Source: Bolinopsis microptera (Eukaryota > Ctenophora > Tentaculata > Lobata > Bolinopsidae). Taken from it: 64,000 bases of DNA. Shown here in pieces: positions 31,333 to 44,076 of this stretch. A program made the position numbers and the translations under genes. The first letter of the stretch is position 1. Every line of letters starts with the position of its first letter. The stretch lies in the NCBI RefSeq assembly GCF_026151205.1, contig NC_087072.1, positions 25,261,799 to 25,325,798 on the forward strand, given 5' to 3'. The notes under the pieces are model-generated. The model was not told the origin of the DNA. It saw nothing but the letters and a program-made list of their open reading frames with translations, and made no database searches.

Positions 31333-34240
31333 ATTTTAACATTCCTGTCCAGTAATGGCACCAATGTATTCAAAATCAATTCAGACTGACAGGACAGCTA
31401 AAGTAAACCTTAAAGTTATAGCATTGGTTATAACAAACGGATAAGTCTACACTAGACAAGACATATTGACATATACTGCAGATACACCTCGCTTTATAAT
31501 ATTAACCCCGGCCACAAGCCGGTGCGATAGCTAGGAAAGTTCCTTGTTTGATAATTGCCATTATAGCAGAGTTACGCTTATTACACTGACTAAAAGTGTC
31601 AAGTGAACGGAAGCGTGCCGGACCTAACAAACTCAATAAAGTTCAACTAATTTCTTTGTAAAATTGAGGGAAAGATCTTTAGATAATCCAGTTTTTCAAT
31701 TTTGCAAGCAGATACAGGCAGATGCTATATAAAGTATAACGGGAAGATTTGATTCATAAGTGCGCATACAAATCCTAGTGTGATGCTAATTGGCGAATTA
31801 TCGAATACAGCTCTTGCACAGTAGGGCTTTTCTCACTATGTGAGATTCTGAGAAACAACAGGAAGGAAGGCTGGTAACCACGATACCCGGCTGGTAACCA
31901 TGGTTAACCGTGGTAACTAATGCTTGGTCTTGATGATAGGGAGAGCTCTAAATTGGGTCATGGGTGTTAACACACCCAAACTACAAAATATATAAACATA
32001 ATAACATAATACAAACTGTGTGCACTATTTTTCAACAAACGGAAAACGGCGTCCACTTGTCCAGGTACGTGTTGAATATTTGGAAACTCAGTTTTTTGCC
32101 GTCAAATTAAATCTACTGTAAATCTAAAAACGTGAGCCGTTTTTAGTTCTTCCAGTTGGAAGCATTGTCAGAATCACCCATCCTGCATAAGCGACCTGTA
32201 TTTCTTTGTCGAAGAACATAATTAAAATGCGGCTAATTTCAAAATACAAAGCGGATTGTTAGTAAGTGAATAATTTGATTAAATCAGTCGGAATGGACAT
32301 ATCTAATTCATGTGGCCTCCTGGAGCTGACCAATGAACCGGCATGTTATTCAGTAATTGGAGGACTAAAAAATTATAAATAAAAATTGGAATTCGTCAGG
32401 TATGCCGGAATAATTGACATGTATAATTTTGTCTGGTATTTAGGTCTTACTATTAATGTGAATAATTAAGTAAGGATGGTAGGTTAATTCTATTAATACC
32501 ACGTTTTCTGTTTTTTTAAAGCGCTAAGAGTTTTAGATTTCGATCGGAGTAGAAAATCAAACGTCGCCTGTCTTCTTCATAAAAATTTAACTGAATAGAC
32601 TACAATGTATTAGTATCATTTTCTTTTTATTGATTAAAAAATTACATTGTTTTTATCAAATTCAATTTCATTGTCAATTGTCGACAAATATAATTGCCAC
32701 CAGCAGTGGTGACACTGCCGATAGTTCCTCCTCCACTGAAAGGGCGACAATCAGTATCCGAGATCATAATCATTGGATAGTCGGATCGAGCGAAATTTTA
32801 TTGAATTGTGTTAGGCCATTCGAATTACGTTTGTCCTGAAAAAATTAGAGTTATAGCTTCTCGGATGACCGAGATACGAACCATAACTAGTTTATTCATT
32901 ATATGTGATCAGGTGATTGGCTTACCTAATCACGTGATAAGGTGACCCCGTTAACTACCCTGTTAAACATTAATTAAGGCTGCCCAATTAAGGTGTCGTG
33001 TCATTATCACTAATGGAAAGATAGTGACCACTGTAAGATAGAACATTGGAGCCCTGTGCTTACCCCGGTAAAAATTAAAAAATTAGAGAAAAAAGTTAAA
33101 CTTTGTTTTCTCCGCATTTAGTAAATTGTTTTGTTGCTTGTATGAAGATTGAAGCCGATGATCCTTGGTAGTGAGAACTTGTCCACTATGTCTGTCACAC
33201 TAAGATATAAGGAGTCAATATATCCTCCTCGTAGGTAAGACCATTTCGGGCACTGACCAATAAAGTGTTTCATTGTCTCCTCTTCCATAAGAGCATAAGA
33301 CAGTGTGGTAGTTTAGTTCACAATGTCCAGTAAGGAATTGTGTCGCTGTTCTTGTGCTCTCTTTGCCAAGTTTCGGGATTGATCTGGCGAACTTATTTCT
33401 CCATACTCGTTTGAAGTGAGTGTTGGGCGACGTTCTCCATCTTTCCCCCATTTTCCGATGACTCATACTCCGCAGCGCTCTCTTCCATAATACTTTTAGT
33501 ATTGGTAGAGTGTCACATAATCAATAATCACCTAATCAATTTTGCTAACGAGATACACAAAATGCTTGATAACTTCGTCATTTCTAATCCGTTTCACATC
33601 ATTTTTTTTTCAGATCAGATGCAAAATGTAATAATCTACCGTCTCTGAAAAAATTAGGGGTCCAAAATGTTCAGAGAGAACAATATAGGTGTTTTAATAT
33701 TGAATGGGCGTGGTCTAAAATATTCGAATTTTCAAATTTTGGCGACAGAATCCTCGAACAAGTAGTTACAGTATGCCATCTGCAAAGCAACAACTCTCAA
33801 ATATAAAACACGGCGGAGGTATAAGACCCGACGTATGGTCACTGAGTTTGGCCCACCCTGTATGAAATTAACTATATTATATAAAAGTAACATTTGAAGG
33901 GGCTCATTCTCATCAATCGCAACCAAAAATGTCTGCAAAAGGTAATTCGAGATAAAACATAACCCAGACTGTCAAAGAATTCACAATGCTACACTTGCAC
34001 TAATAACTAAGACAATACAAACAGCCCGCTCCATGCAGGAGTCGAGTAATTCTACCAAGCACTTTAGACGAAGTCAGAGACAGTATGCGTCGAACTTGTA
34101 TGGTTTATCATTACTCATTACGTTGTGACACTGACACTACAACGATTAGTATAGAGTTGCAAATTTGGAATTTACTCAGTAATTCTTACTTGTCGGCTAC
34201 AGCATTTACTAAACCCAAAGGTCTGAGTTGGCGATCATAA
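31333..34240. other. no intact gene; remnant repeats
   Basis: Apart from the solo minisatellite units (31.87 kb) and a LINE remnant (33.2-33.5 kb), I see no supported exon. Short frames (for example 32630-32839) have no recognisable content. Confidence 0.5.
33170..33466 (-). pseudogene. LINE C-terminal remnant
   Basis: The minus strand reads RTATQFLTGHCELNYHTVLC and, after a shift of frame, GREEETMKHFIGQCPKWSYL. The C-x-C/H-x4-C order with FLTGH matches the tail of jockey/CR1-type LINE ORF2 proteins. Frameshifted, and no RT nearby. Confidence 0.6.
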
Positions 34241-34775
<535 letters not shown>

Positions 34776-35724
34776 ATCTCGGAAGGGATCTCTGCGGTAG
34801 GATTTAATTTAAGATTGTAACTGGACTTCTGTTCAGAGTTTTTAGTTCTTATCATTTTTACGGACCATACTGTGGTAGCCAAAATTTTGGAGGTCCTATT
34901 CATGACTATACGTGGAGAAGGGCGGCTAACAAGTTTTATTTTGGCAATTTTAAATAATTTCGAGCCTTCTAATAATAATAATAAATTATCGGTTTTAATA
35001 AAATAAAAGGGAAAACGCTGATCAGCTGCAATTTTAACAATCTACGTAAAACTCAGTAAACGACACCGCCGCTAAAATTAAAGAAATAACCCCGGAGTTT
35101 GAGATGAGTCTGTTTGGTAACCATTGTACCTGTATCCTCCAGCCATAACACATCACATCCTGCGTCAGCTGCAATATTTTAATAATCCTGATCTCATACA
35201 TGCAAAAGAGAGAGTATTTTGAAAATACATAAATAGTCTACAACCATGAACAATAGGCGGCCAAAATTGTGATCAGCCCTGATAATGAATAAGTACTACT
35301 ACTAGCAGTAGCAATACACAGAGGGCAAATAAAGGTCGTCCACAAAAGGGCCGATAAGATTTATCGGTTTTGCTAATATAGTAGTGTCAACACAGTGTGG
35401 GAAATTGTCAAGCTGCTAATTGGTTTTGGTTTGTGGAATTTGATTCTATGTGTGATTAATTGTAGTTGTACTCTGTTTACTCCAGTTAAATATCCATTTG
35501 AACTTGGATAATTGAGCATGCGTAGGACTACTTTTATATTTAACAGATTGATGCTAATCTATTCCTATTTCTTCAGGTTTGAATAAAAGTCGATATAAAT
35601 GAAAGTATCTGAATCTATTGGAAAATTAAAGATTAAATATAACAATGATAATATTATTAGAGACGAACACACTTGAATACAGGATAAGTTAATACTGATA
35701 CAGATCTCAGATTATCACAATAAA
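34776..35724. other. 3' flank of P450 gene
   Basis: No coding feature seen. AT-rich sequence with short microsatellites (AATAATAAT at about 34970, TACTACTAC at about 35295). Confidence 0.5.
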
Positions 35725-37263
35725 TCACTCTATCAAATCCACATAACAATTCTGTCCTGACAAGGGCTTAACACTATTGTACCTCATGAGCTGAATATTT
35801 TCTCCTTTTACTGGAGTAAACTTGAAGTGGTAGAATAAATGAGAAATTACCGATTTAAATTCTATTTTGGCCAACTCCTTCCCCAAACAGTTTCTTGGAC
35901 CTATTCCAAATGGTAAAAATCCGTGTGGGTGTCTGTTCTGGTCGTGGTGAACATTTGTTCTCCTAGTAGGAGTCCTTGTGAGTCCAGGAGTACCCATCTC
36001 CTTGCTTGTACTGAACGTGTAGTTGTCAAAACGTGCTGGATTGAACTCCTTGTGATCTGATCCCCAAATCTTTTCGTCGTGAGCGTACAACTTTAGAACA
36101 TGTACTATTTCAGTGCCTTTGGGAACCTTGTAACCAGATATATCGGTCTCCTTGGACAGGATCCGTCTGAGACCAGGCACAGCACCATAATGTCGGAGTG
36201 TTTCCTTCATCAAATTATCCATATGAACCATTCCTGCAAGCTTTTCAAACGAGGGATTCGTAATGTACCCCTGGACATCTCTATCAACTGAGTCTAGTAT
36301 CACGGGGTCTCTCATCAGGTGACACATGGCGAAAGAGATAGTGTGGGCGACCGTTTCCTGGCCAGCCAGAAACACGGTCAGCATTTCATCTATCTGATAC
36401 TCTTGGTCCCCTGAAGACTGAGACAGGATCTCATCAAGAAGGCACGATTCCGTCACCTCACCTCGTACTTTTCTAGCGATGTGCTTCTTTATCTGTGCTG
36501 CACAGCTCTTCCGTAGTTCTCTCACTGCATGCGTCACTTCGGCCCTCATCGATCTGAATTTAGGAGCTATCCGAGATATGGGCTTGCCTGCAGCAAACGC
36601 CACGCCCTTCATTACTAAGTCCAAATACTTAGGAAACGTAGAATCTTCCTTGAGCACAGCATGAATGTCCCAATCGAGAGCAACCAGTCCGATGATATCA
36701 CAGGAAGCTAAGTGGATCCAGTGACTCAAATCGACAACCTCGCCAGTACCAGCTAGTTCTGACATCTTTTCAACAAGGCGGCCAGCTACAATCTTGACCT
36801 GATCATGGTACTGCCTCATGTAGTTCCTGCCAAAGTATTTGGTGTAAGCCCTGCGATTTCTCTGCCACACTTCATCGCCCTTATTGACCACGATATTTTT
36901 TGGCCCCACGAAACGCTGCCCAAATAGCTGCGCCTCAGGTCGCTTATCTTGTTTACCGTGAACATTAGATATTATTAAGTCTTTGATAGTCTCAGGATTT
37001 GTTACGATTACTTGAGGTTTTAGGATATACCAGAGTACGAAGACGTGTCCGTACCTCTGCATATACTCAAGAGCAACAGTAAACCCAGATTGGTCCTCCT
37101 TGAATCGCTTCAAGAGATAAGGAGCATTTCCGAGGAAGAAACTGTGCCGAGTAGGCCCGGGGATGTGATCATATTTGCTGTGAAGATTGAAGATATAGAG
37201 CGATAAGACCAGTAAACCAGCCAACAGGGAGGCTGGCAGAAGTAGGAGAGTGGCAGTGAACAT
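35725..37263 (-). CDS. cytochrome P450, CYP46-like sterol hydroxylase type
   Basis: Intact single-exon frame of 512 residues, the usual length of a microsomal P450. Residues 1-27 are a membrane anchor (TLLLLPASLLAGLLVLSLYI), followed by the proline hinge HIPGPTRHSFFLGN. Later come the I-helix AGQETVAHT (acid-Thr pair), the K-helix ETLRHYG with ExxR, PARFDNY, and the heme loop FGIGPRNCLGKE with the Cys ligand near residue 458. The hinge KYDHIPGP and overall order suggest clan 4/46, cholesterol 24-hydroxylase-like; the substrate is inference. No intron interrupts it, so it may be retro-derived or simply intronless. Unlike most genes here it has no acceptor-like AG just before the ATG. Confidence 0.92.
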   Translation of the reverse strand: MFTATLLLLPASLLAGLLVLSLYIFNLHSKYDHIPGPTRHSFFLGNAPYLLKRFKEDQSGFTVALEYMQRYGHVFVLWYILKPQVIVTNPETIKDLIISNVHGKQDKRPEAQLFGQRFVGPKNIVVNKGDEVWQRNRRAYTKYFGRNYMRQYHDQVKIVAGRLVEKMSELAGTGEVVDLSHWIHLASCDIIGLVALDWDIHAVLKEDSTFPKYLDLVMKGVAFAAGKPISRIAPKFRSMRAEVTHAVRELRKSCAAQIKKHIARKVRGEVTESCLLDEILSQSSGDQEYQIDEMLTVFLAGQETVAHTISFAMCHLMRDPVILDSVDRDVQGYITNPSFEKLAGMVHMDNLMKETLRHYGAVPGLRRILSKETDISGYKVPKGTEIVHVLKLYAHDEKIWGSDHKEFNPARFDNYTFSTSKEMGTPGLTRTPTRRTNVHHDQNRHPHGFLPFGIGPRNCLGKELAKIEFKSVISHLFYHFKFTPVKGENIQLMRYNSVKPLSGQNCYVDLIE

Positions 37264-37960
37264 GATTCAAACAAAGAAAATTGAATGTAGAAATTCTAGG
37301 CTATTGGTAACCTCTACAAGTCTACGATGGATGTGCTGATTTCTCAACAAAAGGCAACACACAGTCAACTACAAATTGCCAACCGACTTGATCTTAACAA
37401 TGCCAAGTTGTTCGTTCTGATGCGCTGCCTTTTGTTTACTCGTATTTGTGTGGAAGAATCGATCAGCTCTTGGTTTGATCAAATAAATCCTCACAAAAGC
37501 CTTGTACTGAATAGAACATAGAATGTGCATTGAGCAATTCGTATATTATTCTTAACCGTTAATTATTTCTTTGTTCTGCAATTATTGACCTAGCCAGTAG
37601 CTGACGAAACACGTGTCCAGATATAGTACAGACAAATCCGTCTGAAAAAATCGATCTGCTGACACACGAAGCTTTCAGAGGATTTTTGACGTTTTTGAGT
37701 CCTAATAGGTGCCCTCTATGGCTGACCAACTTTTCCAAACTTTTCCACTTGTCTTAAGGCCACTTTTTGCCACTTTACCACTTTTTACCACCTTTCTTGT
37801 TTGTCGAATATCTTTAGTTGTGAACATCGTAAAAGGTTGCGGATCAATCGAGTGTGTTCATATTACGATGAAGAAAAACTTTTGTTCTAACAATTTGTAC
37901 GTCAGATAATCAGTTAATTGGATAATTATCAATTAGCTAATTAGCAAAATTCTAAAAAAT

Positions 37961-39471
37961 TTTTATTGGCTCAAGATGATCGGAATAGCTTAAAACACGG
38001 AGAAAAGTAGTTTTTAGAAAAACTTTGAAAATTTTTCACTTACATTTTTTTTTCGAGACTTGGAAAAATTTCGAAAATTCAAAATATATTTTCCGCCAAA
38101 AGTGATCAAATTGCATGAAACGCGGAGAAAAATGCTTTTCAAAAAAAATTAGTGAATTTTTCGTTTCAAGAATACTTAAATCACCAATATTTGTAGTTGG
38201 AGTTCAGTAAATCGCGGCAGATTTTAGTAATCAGGAATTACTAAGTGGAAAGGTTTGAAACTGAAAAACGTTAACCATACGATATAAGAGTTTCATAACT
38301 AATTACAATACAGCCTTATCGATTTTCACAGAAACTGCACCAATGGCACAGTCAAGATCGAAAGACGAAACGATAGCCTGCTGTACTATCATTTTATTGA
38401 TTTCAATGATGAATCAGTGGGGTTAAGATAATCACATTTGTAATAAATAAAACCTCTCTGTACCGTCAATTGTGCTAATCTAAACCGGCCTACCTGGATT
38501 ACCAGACCTCTTCTTTTCCTCAACAATCAAACCAAGTTGTTCATATCGCATTTGGTGGGCGATGAAGTACATATCGAGCTGTATTCAATCACAATACGAC
38601 ACAATGCAATACGTGTATATTATATCATGGCTCTTAATGAGGTATATGAAACGTTCTATACCGTACACTTCTCGTTTCTCCCGTGAGAGGCCCGGTATGG
38701 ACAGGTTTTACAGTTTATCACGAAAACGTCTACTTATGGCCTCATGACTCTTTGACAGCTCAAAGAAGGCAAGAAAAGACAAAAAAGCTTAAAATGTCAA
38801 CTCGCTCTTTTCAATGCTCTTCGATCTGTCCCACATTAATCCCGAGCTGATCATCATGGGCCCCGAATATCGTGCGGAAAGAACCTGTATTTTTACTTCA
38901 CAACGTCCGGATTTCAAATCAACATCCTCAATAACATTAACAATCCTTCCTGATCAGGATCTGTCTCTATTAGCAATTTCCAAAATATCCTGACTCTCGT
39001 GGAACATTTCACTGAATGAATTATTACCGGTTCTTTACCAGTACCACCCCTTGCCCGACGCTCGTATCTAAATCTTATCCTTGCCCGTATGTTACCCTTG
39101 TTGATTTTACTTTTAGCCGACCCTGACATATGGGGGTGATTTTATCCCGCATAGCAAATGAAGCGGTATGCAGTACAATACAAAACAAGTCACAGTAGAT
39201 GTTGGAAGGTGTATTTGCACTTGCTTCCTGGACCTGGCTGTTCCTTAGTTTCCCTGGTCTGTTCTTGCCTTCTTCGAACTGTAAATGAGCCATGAGGCCA
39301 AGTATACGTTTTCGTGATAAACTGTAAAACGTCTCTATACCGGGTTTCTCACAGTATGAAGCGTTATATAAACCATATACACGTATTGTGTCGTATTGTG
39401 ATTGAATACAGCTCGATATGTACTTTTCTCCGTGTTTTAAGCTATTCCGATCATCTTGAGCCAATAAAATT
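37961..39471. mobile_element. diverged 1.5-kb foldback element inside the inverted-repeat unit
   Basis: Outer arms 37961-38009 (TTTTATTGGCTCAAGATGAT) and 39421-39470 are reverse complements. An inner pair, about 38562-38790 and 39240-39420, also matches (CATATCGAGCTGTATTCAAT). About 550 bp of extra sequence interrupts the left arm. No coding content. Confidence 0.75.
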
Positions 39472-39853
39472 TTTTTTTTTGTTGGGGACCGGCCCGAAGT
39501 ACCAGCCAATGTTTACTCAAAAATAATATATATAATAAGTGTTATCAATTCAAACTCAAAACTCATACAAGATTAGATCTCATTAAAACGATTAAAATGT
39601 ATATAATAGAGCTTGTCGAACAAAACATAGCTGAGCACATATAAAGTTGCCTTTAGTTGAAATTATCATATTAATATGCTTTTAGAGTTGTTAGAGTGGA
39701 AACAGGCGCATAGCTACTGCTAGCTAGCTATTCCAAAATTTTTAAAATTTTACGACTGTTATCAGTCGCATAGCGTCATGCCGTTTTTGCTGGCGAATTG
39801 ATGGCAGTGTAACTGAGATGGTATGCAGTGAAATTGATTCTGTGATGGCGTGC

Positions 39854-42800
39854 TTATGGGACAGAGTTATTATTAGCATTACGGTTGATGTTGCGCTCTG
39901 ATTTCCTTAGTCCCGTTATATTGTATAACATAAAGTTAGGCCATTCGTCTGCAATGCCCTCGTTTTGTTGATCAATGAGCATGTTTTTTATGCACCTTTT
40001 GTAGATGTTAAGGTTGAATAGACTTGGCAAGGAAGTTGCTGCGACACTATATCTGTTTATTGCTAATAGTGGACCTTTGTAGAATACTGAATTATTGTAA
40101 GGGTGTTTACCGTATTCATCTGACCATAAAGTTGTAAGACTCGAATCCGGATCGGCGACGTTAAATATTGGTGCACTGTTAGGTATTGTTTTCTTTATAG
40201 AGGGAGGCACTAGACTTGGGAAGTTTTTTAGCTTATGTATAAAAACTAATGCGTTCTTTACGATGATACTATGAACTGTCAATATTTTGTGTACATAGAA
40301 ACCAGACTTGGTACTTGCTGGTGGTGTACCATCTTTGTACCAGTAATTAACAAAACCTGGTAGTATTGCTCTAAGACCCATTTTCTGTTTAACAAATAGC
40401 GTTTCTATATGGGATTTGGCAGCAAAACCCCAGACGAGGGAGCAGTAATTAAGGTGAGACTGCACAAAGCTGTGATATATTTGTAAACGTGCTTCCAGAG
40501 GCAAACATTTTTTAAGTTTGTACATGACTCCAATGTATCTGGCCATTTTCATTTTCATGGCAGAAATATGTTGCGACCAGTTCAGTTTGTTATCTATTAT
40601 AACACCTAAGAAACGGGCTTCTGTTTTTCTTTCGATTGTGACACCAGAAATTACTACATCGCGATAAATGAGGTTTCTTTGTCGAGAAAAGATCATATAA
40701 TTCGTTTTTTAAAGATTTAGAGCTAATCCGTTGTTATCCACCCATTTAACTAAGACATCGCTAAGAATTTTGAGCTTATCATAAACCTCGTTTATATTTT
40801 CTCCTGTTAGGAAAATGTTTGCATCATCTGCGTACATGATGAAATTAGCTATTTCTGATATTTGAGGAAGATCGTTTATGTAGATTATAAAAAGGAGAGG
40901 TCCCAAAATTGAACCTTGGGGTACACCGTAAATAATTGGATTGGCTGAGGATTCAGAGGATCCAATTGATACAAACTGGTTTCTGTTCATAAGATATGAT
41001 TTAAACCAGTTTAAAGCTAGACCTCTTATGCCATAGTGCTCGAGCTTATTCAGGAGTATGGAGTGATCCACAAGGTCAAAGGCTTTGCTAAAGTCAATCA
41101 AAAGGAGCAAAGTAACTTGCTTTTTAGACATTGAATTGAGGATTCTGTCTTTAGCATGTTCACAAGACCTACCTGGGCGGAAGCCGTATTGATTTTCACA
41201 AAGTATATTGTAGGTATTCAAGAAATTTATGACTCGATTGTGCATAAGCTTTTCGTAGACTTTTGAGAAAGTGGCAAGTAGAGATATCGGTCTGTAATTT
41301 TTGATGTCAGTTTTAGATCCACCTTTATGTACAGGAACTACTTTTGCCGTTTTCAAGGCTTGGGGAAAGACCCCTTGTTCGAACGAGCTGTTAACAACGT
41401 GGGCCAATACAGTGGTAAAATTATGACAGCTGTTGGCAATTTTGAGTGGTTGGATTTTGGTGTCAAGAGTAGCTTTATTCTTAAATAGGTTAATAACGTC
41501 TTGAACTTCGGTAGTTGTGACTGGTTTTATGTAGATACTATTTGGAGAAGGGTTACGTAGTGTCCCCTGGGCCCCACCAGGATCGAAAGTGGTCCTACTA
41601 CTAATTTCAGATTTAATTTTTGGAGCGATGTTTGAGAAGTGATCATTAAATTTTTCTGCTACTGCTGCCGGAGTGCTGACTTGTCCGTTTTCGTCCGACA
41701 GTTTTATCGATGTAGGTTTGGCTGGTTTCCTATTCAGAAGTCCGTTAATCATCTGCCACTGCTTCTTAGAATTATCTTTGTGTTGTTCAAAGAATTTTTT
41801 GTAGTGTATGTTTTTGGCTTTGTCAACGTGTTTGGTGCAAAACTTTTTCAAACGGTCATATTTTAGCTGGTTCCTATCAACTGGTTCCTTAACAAAATCA
41901 TGATATGCCTGATTTTTACCTTCTATAGCTTCTTCAAGCCAGGGCAGTATCCATGGTTTGGGATTAACACGTTCATTTTGTCTGCGCTCGGACTGTCTTT
42001 TTGTCGGGTAGGCAGCGTTATAAATCCTGTTGTAAGCCGAATTTAAACAATCAAACTGCTGGTTAGCATCAGGGGTATTTGTTAGTATTACAGACCAATT
42101 TTCTTCCATTATTAAATCTCTAAATTTATGGTTGTTGGCCTCATTAAAACTACGTACGTTGGTTTGTGTTGGATTTTGATTATAAGATGCGGAGCGGTAA
42201 CTGCTGGTGGATGTATTATCAAGATTAATTGTTGTAACTATCGCTAAGTGATCCGACAGATCTGTCGTTAATACGTTGCAGCTTATTCATGTTATTGTAT
42301 CTTCAAGATTGTTCGTGTAGATATGATCAATAAGCGTGGCACTGTGGTCTGTTATGCGAGTTGGACGTGATACAATTTGGATGAAACCGTATGAGGATGC
42401 AATATCTATAATGCTTTGACATGCCTGGTTGCTACTGTGCTTCAGTAAATTTAGATTAAAATCTCCATGTAACGTCATATGTTTGCGAGAGTGTCTTCCC
42501 AGGTTGTGAAGCGTACTTTTAAAAATTTCAAGAAATGCTTCAGGTTTTCTAGCGGGAGAGCGATAAACATTTCCAATTATCTTTGTTCTATTATATCCTT
42601 TACACTGGTGGATCTTGATAAATTGAAATTCGCCGCTAGTATTTGAGGGTTCAGGGTTGGGATTGAAAACATCAATTTTATCAGAGTCAGCTACACGTTT
42701 GTGTATGTATATGGCAAGCCCCCCACCTTTACCCGATGTGCTGATGGGATCTTGGATATACGGTTCATGGAATCCATTTAATGTGATGTCGTTTATTCCG

Positions 42801-43336
42801 TTAGGCAACTTTTCTAGTGTGCAGTTAGTTTCGTTAAAACACAATACATCATACTTATCATATATTTCTATATCTTCTCGTAGTTGATCAATATTTTTGA
42901 AAAGGGATCTGATATTCATGGAAAATGTTTTAAGTTGAGAGGATGTCGACCTTTTTACGTTACGTTGCTGTTTATACTGACAGTGAGTTAGGAAAGCCGA
43001 AATGTCACTCCATGTTGAATCCTGGTGCTCTTCATTGGTCATGGCGTCTCCAATAAGATTACATCTACTATTTTGAGCGTATGGATTATAAATAGCGCAA
43101 TTAAGCTTATTGTAGTCATCGTAAATTTCATAGTAAGTCGCGTAAAATCCAGGAATAAGACTTTCACAACAGCTTGTACAACCTAAATTTTCCTTAAAAC
43201 ATTTGACGTGGACGTTGTTTTGGCACCATGAACAGCTGCGGATGTTTTTGGAAGAATAACACCAGCCGCTACAGCTACCACATTTTATTTTGATTTTATG
43301 ACCAGAAGTATCAGTAACATTTCCATTCGCTGCCAT
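39854..43336 (-). mobile_element. CR1/L2-like LINE ORF2: Zn finger, APE endonuclease, reverse transcriptase (broken)
   Basis: Three frames in order on the minus strand: 43336-42287, 42109-40709 and 40696-39854. The first opens with a cysteine-rich finger (KCGSCSGWCYSS, CSWCQNNVHVKC), then the APE endonuclease (SMNIRSLFKNIDQL, CFNETNC, HGDFNLNLL). The second is the RT: NYRPISLLATFSKVYEKL, NQYGFRPGRS, LIDFSKAFDLVDHSIL, GVPQGSILGPLLF and MYADDANIF (YADD). The third is the thumb and C-terminal domain. Breaks at about 42287-42109 and 40709-40696 make this copy defective. Order and motifs fit the CR1/L2/jockey group. Confidence 0.9.
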
Positions 43337-44076
43337 TTTAAGTTAACTCTTGTGCTTGTGGAGGAATTAGAGAATAAAAAATGTATAAATTTATAAATAA
43401 CGTAAAATATATCTATACTAGTGCAAATCAGATTCTTTCACGAAAACCGGAGGTCCTGTATGCTACAAAATCGTGATCTGAGTCTTATCTACTTATTTGT
43501 TAAAAATATTCGCTAAATCAAATGTTACAATATAGTGCCCTTATCTCGATTTTCGGGCTTATCAGTATGATAATATGACTTTACCTAAAGTGTATATTAA
43601 GTCGTTGTGATTTGTATGTGTGAAATTGTTTCGTTGTGTAGTTTTGTGTGGTGATTTTTGCTATTTAGTTGTTTGTGAAGTTTTCGAAAATACTGTTGCA
43701 CTGAACTTTGACTGAGGAAACGTGCTTGATGCTGATTTACCAGAGAAGCTTCTATAATTATTAAATAAAATGTGCACAGTTTTGTTTGGTAATGTGAAAA
43801 TGTTTTAGGAAATGTATGGTGGGATGATAAGAGACAAAAATGCTTGATAGTTAAAGAATGTTCATCAGTTCATCTGATAAGCTTAAGAAGATAAGCATTT
43901 TCGACCAATCAGATCATTTCTTCAAAAATCGATCGTGGTAGCAATCAAATGATGAATTTGGATGAGGAGTGAGGATGTACTGAAAAAGATATGAAAATAC
44001 TTGATGATATGCTTAATTTAAGGGCTTGACAGAAAAGGTTGATTTTTATATAATTAATTCATTTATGGATTAGTAC

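Noticed and set aside
30913-31379. Three overlapping minus-strand frames of 126-150 residues
   Set aside because: All are translations of the 20/23-bp minisatellite in different frames.
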